Shown in pieces: positions 17,261-19,449 of a DNA stretch of 19,449 nt (positions are counted from its first letter, which is position 1; each line of letters opens with the position of its first letter). Below the pieces are notes generated by a model. That model was not told where the DNA came from, did no database searches, and saw only the letters and a list, made by a program, of their open reading frames with translations. A program made the position numbers and the translations under genes. The DNA lies in contig SDWK01000521.1 in NCBI GenBank assembly GCA_004195335.1, positions 1 to 19,449 on the forward strand. Direction: 5' to 3'. This stretch comes from Shewanella sp. (GTDB lineage Bacteria > Pseudomonadota > Gammaproteobacteria > Enterobacterales > Shewanellaceae).

Positions 17261-17435
17261 TAAGCTATTCAGTCTTCCCTAAGTTTGCACACCTGTACTT
17301 TACCATTTTCGCACAAATGGTTAACGCGCAACAGCATTGTGGCTCATCGAGCCATATACTCTCATCCGCTCAAGCATAAATCCAAATTGGCCACAGTCAT
17401 CACGACCATAACCTTAACGAATGAGTCTTAACGAA
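17261..17435. other. Gap between yigZ and trkH with hairpins and a short direct repeat
   Basis: The gap is long for this operon. It holds ACCATTT-TCGCAC-AAATGGT (17312-17331), TGGCTC-ATC-GAGCCA (17340-17354) and a direct repeat CTTAACGAA at 17413-17421 and 17427-17435 (14-base period, with a further CTTAA at 17442-17446 inside yigZ). None has a T-run, so they are not obvious terminators. A leader or regulatory region of trkH is possible. No good promoter pair was found. Confidence 0.4.
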
Positions 17436-18050
17436 CTAACTCTTAAACTTTGCCGCCAACATCCCTTGGCTCATCGTTGCTAAACCAAGATTCAACGTCT
17501 CTTGATAACGCTTAGGGATCTCAAACAGAAGTGTCACCTTTTCTGTAAAAGATCGATCTTCGACAATCACATCATATTGATTCAATAGATACTCAACATC
17601 TTTTAGCTGGCTATACTCACACACTAACGAGCCTGGATATCTAATCTGCTTCAACTCAGTTTGTAATTGAGTGAGTCCCTGTTTAACTCCAGAACTGTAG
17701 GCTCTGACCAACCCACCGACGCCTAATTTAGTACCGCCGAAATAACGTACAACAATAGCACCTATCTCTCCGACATTCGCTCCCTGTAACGTCGCCAACA
17801 TAGGGCGACCAGCACTTCCGGCTGGTTCTCCGTCATCACTTGAGCCTATAGCAATACTATTTTCCGGTTCTGCGGCGACAAAAGCATAGCAATAATGGTT
17901 TGCACCTGGGTAATCTGCCTTTATGTTAGTGAGTACACACTTCAACTCGTCGTAAGACTGACAATGAAATAGAACAGAGATGAAGCGACTACGCTTTATC
18001 TCCTCCTCAATCACCAGCTCAGCCGATGGAATCTGATAACTATCGGTCAA
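17436..18050 (-). CDS. yigZ: IMPACT/YigZ family protein
   Basis: The 204-residue protein has the same length as E. coli YigZ. The family signature SDDGEPAGSAGRPML (71-85) and the block VVRYFGGTKLGVGGLVRAY (100-118) are present in the N-terminal UPF0029 domain. A C-terminal domain of about 65 residues with a ferredoxin-like (DUF1949) pattern follows. Eukaryotic IMPACT proteins act in translational control; the bacterial role is not established. The start is TTG 18050, preceded by AAGGGTGAG, because the family N-terminus (SYQIPSAE) begins directly after it. It follows pepQ by 41 bases on the same strand, as in E. coli. Confidence 0.94.
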   Translation of the reverse strand: MTDSYQIPSAELVIEEEIKRSRFISVLFHCQSYDELKCVLTNIKADYPGANHYCYAFVAAEPENSIAIGSSDDGEPAGSAGRPMLATLQGANVGEIGAIVVRYFGGTKLGVGGLVRAYSSGVKQGLTQLQTELKQIRYPGSLVCEYSQLKDVEYLLNQYDVIVEDRSFTEKVTLLFEIPKRYQETLNLGLATMSQGMLAAKFKS

Positions 18051-18091
18051 TACCGCTCACCCTTAGCTTAATGAAATTCGCGACAGATCTA

Positions 18092-19411
18092 TTAATCTAA
18101 ACCACAATCACGAGTCATATTTTCGTTGCGGTCGGCGTGAACAATCACGTTATCTTCGATTCTGATACCACCAAAGGGACGCAGTTGATCCACAGTATTC
18201 CAATTAACCTGACTCTGACGCTCATCTCGCTTCAAGCCATCAAGCAGAGAATCAATAATGTATAAACCCGGTTCGATAGTCAGCACTTGATTAACGGCTA
18301 ATGTGCGCGTACAACGCAAGAATGGATGAGTATCGGGTGCAGCAATATGGGTTCCACGTTCGTCATGAAGGAAGCCCCCCATATCGTGAACCTGTAAACC
18401 TAACATGTGGCCCAAGCCGTGAGGGAAAAAGACACTGGTGATCCCCTGCTCAACTAGCCCCTGAGGATCACCGGAGGCAATATCGAAATCCACCAAAATG
18501 TCAGCTATTTTTTGATGAGTCGCTATATGCAGATCTACATATTTAACTCCTGGACGCATCATAGCGACAATCTCTAACTGAGCCTTATTCATCGCCTCGA
18601 TAAGCTCGCTGAAAATATTCTTCTCGAATGCGTATGTACGAGTGATGTCAGAGGCATAACCGAAGAAATTGGCACCAGCATCAATGAGAAAAGAACGGCG
18701 CTGCAGTGGAGGTTGATGTTCCAATTTGGTGTAATGCAGTATCGACGCATTCCGGTTCAAAGCGATAATATTGCTGTATGGGACCTCATTTTCGCCTTGA
18801 TTTGTTGCCATCAAATATTGCTGCTGGATCTCAAACTCTGACCCACCATTATAGAAAGCATTCTTAGCCGCAACATGCCCCCTTACTGCGATTTCACTAG
18901 ATTTACGCATACAAGCTAATTCATATTCAGTCTTTGTTGCGCGATGATAATGAAGGTAACTCATAACGGCGTCGGGGTTACGAGCCTTAAAACCAAGCAC
19001 TTCAGCAACATCCAGATGCTCACCAATATAAGCCCAATCAGCAATTTCTTTTGGCAGTAGGTCAGCCACTTTATCGGCTTTAGTCAACAACTTAATATCG
19101 ACGTGAGCAGCCCAGAAGTCATCGGGTAGATCAGCCACCTTATGCCAGAAGTCGACTGGACGATAGAAGATAAGTTGTGGCTTATCACGGCCGTTAACTA
19201 ATAACCAGCAGTGAGGGTTATCTAAGATGGGTAGCCAAGCTTTAAAGTGAGGGTTAACTTTGAATGGATAATCCATATCATCGAGAAACTGTCGATGAGG
19301 TTGACCAGAGTGAATCACCAGACCGGATAAGTTTTCACGGGCAATAATCTCTGCAACCCGCTGGTTTAACTCTGTCACATGAGCATGAAAATGATTAGCT
19401 AGCTGATCCAT
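18092..19411 (-). CDS. pepQ: Xaa-Pro dipeptidase
   Basis: PepQ (prolidase, M24B) hydrolyses dipeptides with C-terminal proline in the cytoplasm using two Mn/Zn ions. The five metal ligands are visible: Asp244 and Asp255 ([13 protein letters not shown]), His335 ([13 protein letters not shown]), Glu380 (TIEPGLY) and Glu419 (RIED). They match E. coli Asp246, Asp257, His339, Glu384 and Glu423. The 439-residue length is normal (E. coli 443). AGGAAA precedes ATG 19411. Only 38 bases lie upstream in the window; a TATAAG at 19441-19436 could be a -10, but the -35 would be outside. It heads the minus-strand pepQ-yigZ-trkH-hemG group. Confidence 0.97.
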   Translation of the reverse strand: MDQLANHFHAHVTELNQRVAEIIARENLSGLVIHSGQPHRQFLDDMDYPFKVNPHFKAWLPILDNPHCWLLVNGRDKPQLIFYRPVDFWHKVADLPDDFWAAHVDIKLLTKADKVADLLPKEIADWAYIGEHLDVAEVLGFKARNPDAVMSYLHYHRATKTEYELACMRKSSEIAVRGHVAAKNAFYNGGSEFEIQQQYLMATNQGENEVPYSNIIALNRNASILHYTKLEHQPPLQRRSFLIDAGANFFGYASDITRTYAFEKNIFSELIEAMNKAQLEIVAMMRPGVKYVDLHIATHQKIADILVDFDIASGDPQGLVEQGITSVFFPHGLGHMLGLQVHDMGGFLHDERGTHIAAPDTHPFLRCTRTLAVNQVLTIEPGLYIIDSLLDGLKRDERQSQVNWNTVDQLRPFGGIRIEDNVIVHADRNENMTRDCGLD

Positions 19412-19449
19412 GAGCTATTTCCTGTAGATGGTTTTCTTATAGCTCAATT

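Overview
The window looks like a chromosomal core-genome block from a marine gammaproteobacterium, most probably Shewanella. This rests on recalled gene order and on protein similarity to recalled E. coli, Pseudomonas and Shewanella proteins; no database search was possible. Two conserved neighbourhoods are fused here. One is the def-fmt-rsmB-trkA (+) / lysM-dprA-smg-yrdD-tsaC-hemF (-) block found around 16S methylation and formylation genes in gammaproteobacteria. The other is the pepQ-yigZ-trkH-hemG block, known in the same order in E. coli.

Layout. 1-690: a group II truncated hemoglobin gene broken by a nonsense codon, then a degenerate duplicate of the 3' end of hemF. 689-2865 (-): hemF, tsaC and a four-finger zinc protein (yrdD). 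3000-4772 (+): an M9 (collagenase-type) lipoprotein metalloprotease that splits the usual smg-yrdD linkage. 4837-7596 (-): terminator, smg, dprA (apparently starting at ATT) and a LysM protein. 7722-13418 (+): def, fmt, rsmB, trkA and a first trkH, tightly packed as one operon. 13419-14029: a 611-base gene-free stretch packed with hairpins, probably a dispersed repeat or structured element. 14030-15709: two divergent hemG paralogues flanking an ArsR-family regulator with the cysteine pair typical of persulfide sensors. 15803-19411 (-): a second, E. coli-like trkH, yigZ and pepQ.

How they work together. def and fmt handle N-formylation and deformylation of initiator methionine, rsmB and tsaC modify rRNA and tRNA, and the trkA/trkH genes make potassium uptake systems in which one TrkA may serve two different TrkH channels. 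hemF and the two hemG genes cover two consecutive late steps of heme synthesis, and the ArsR protein may tie one or both hemG genes to sulfide or redox state. dprA acts in natural transformation.

Most unusual points: the ATT start of dprA with a well-placed Shine-Dalgarno; the truncated-hemoglobin pseudogene, whose downstream frame still matches the family to its end; the hemF 3' duplication with an in-frame 9-base difference; the hairpin array at 13419-14029; and the BigR-like regulator between two hemG genes. No complete mobile element, CRISPR array, tRNA or rRNA was seen.
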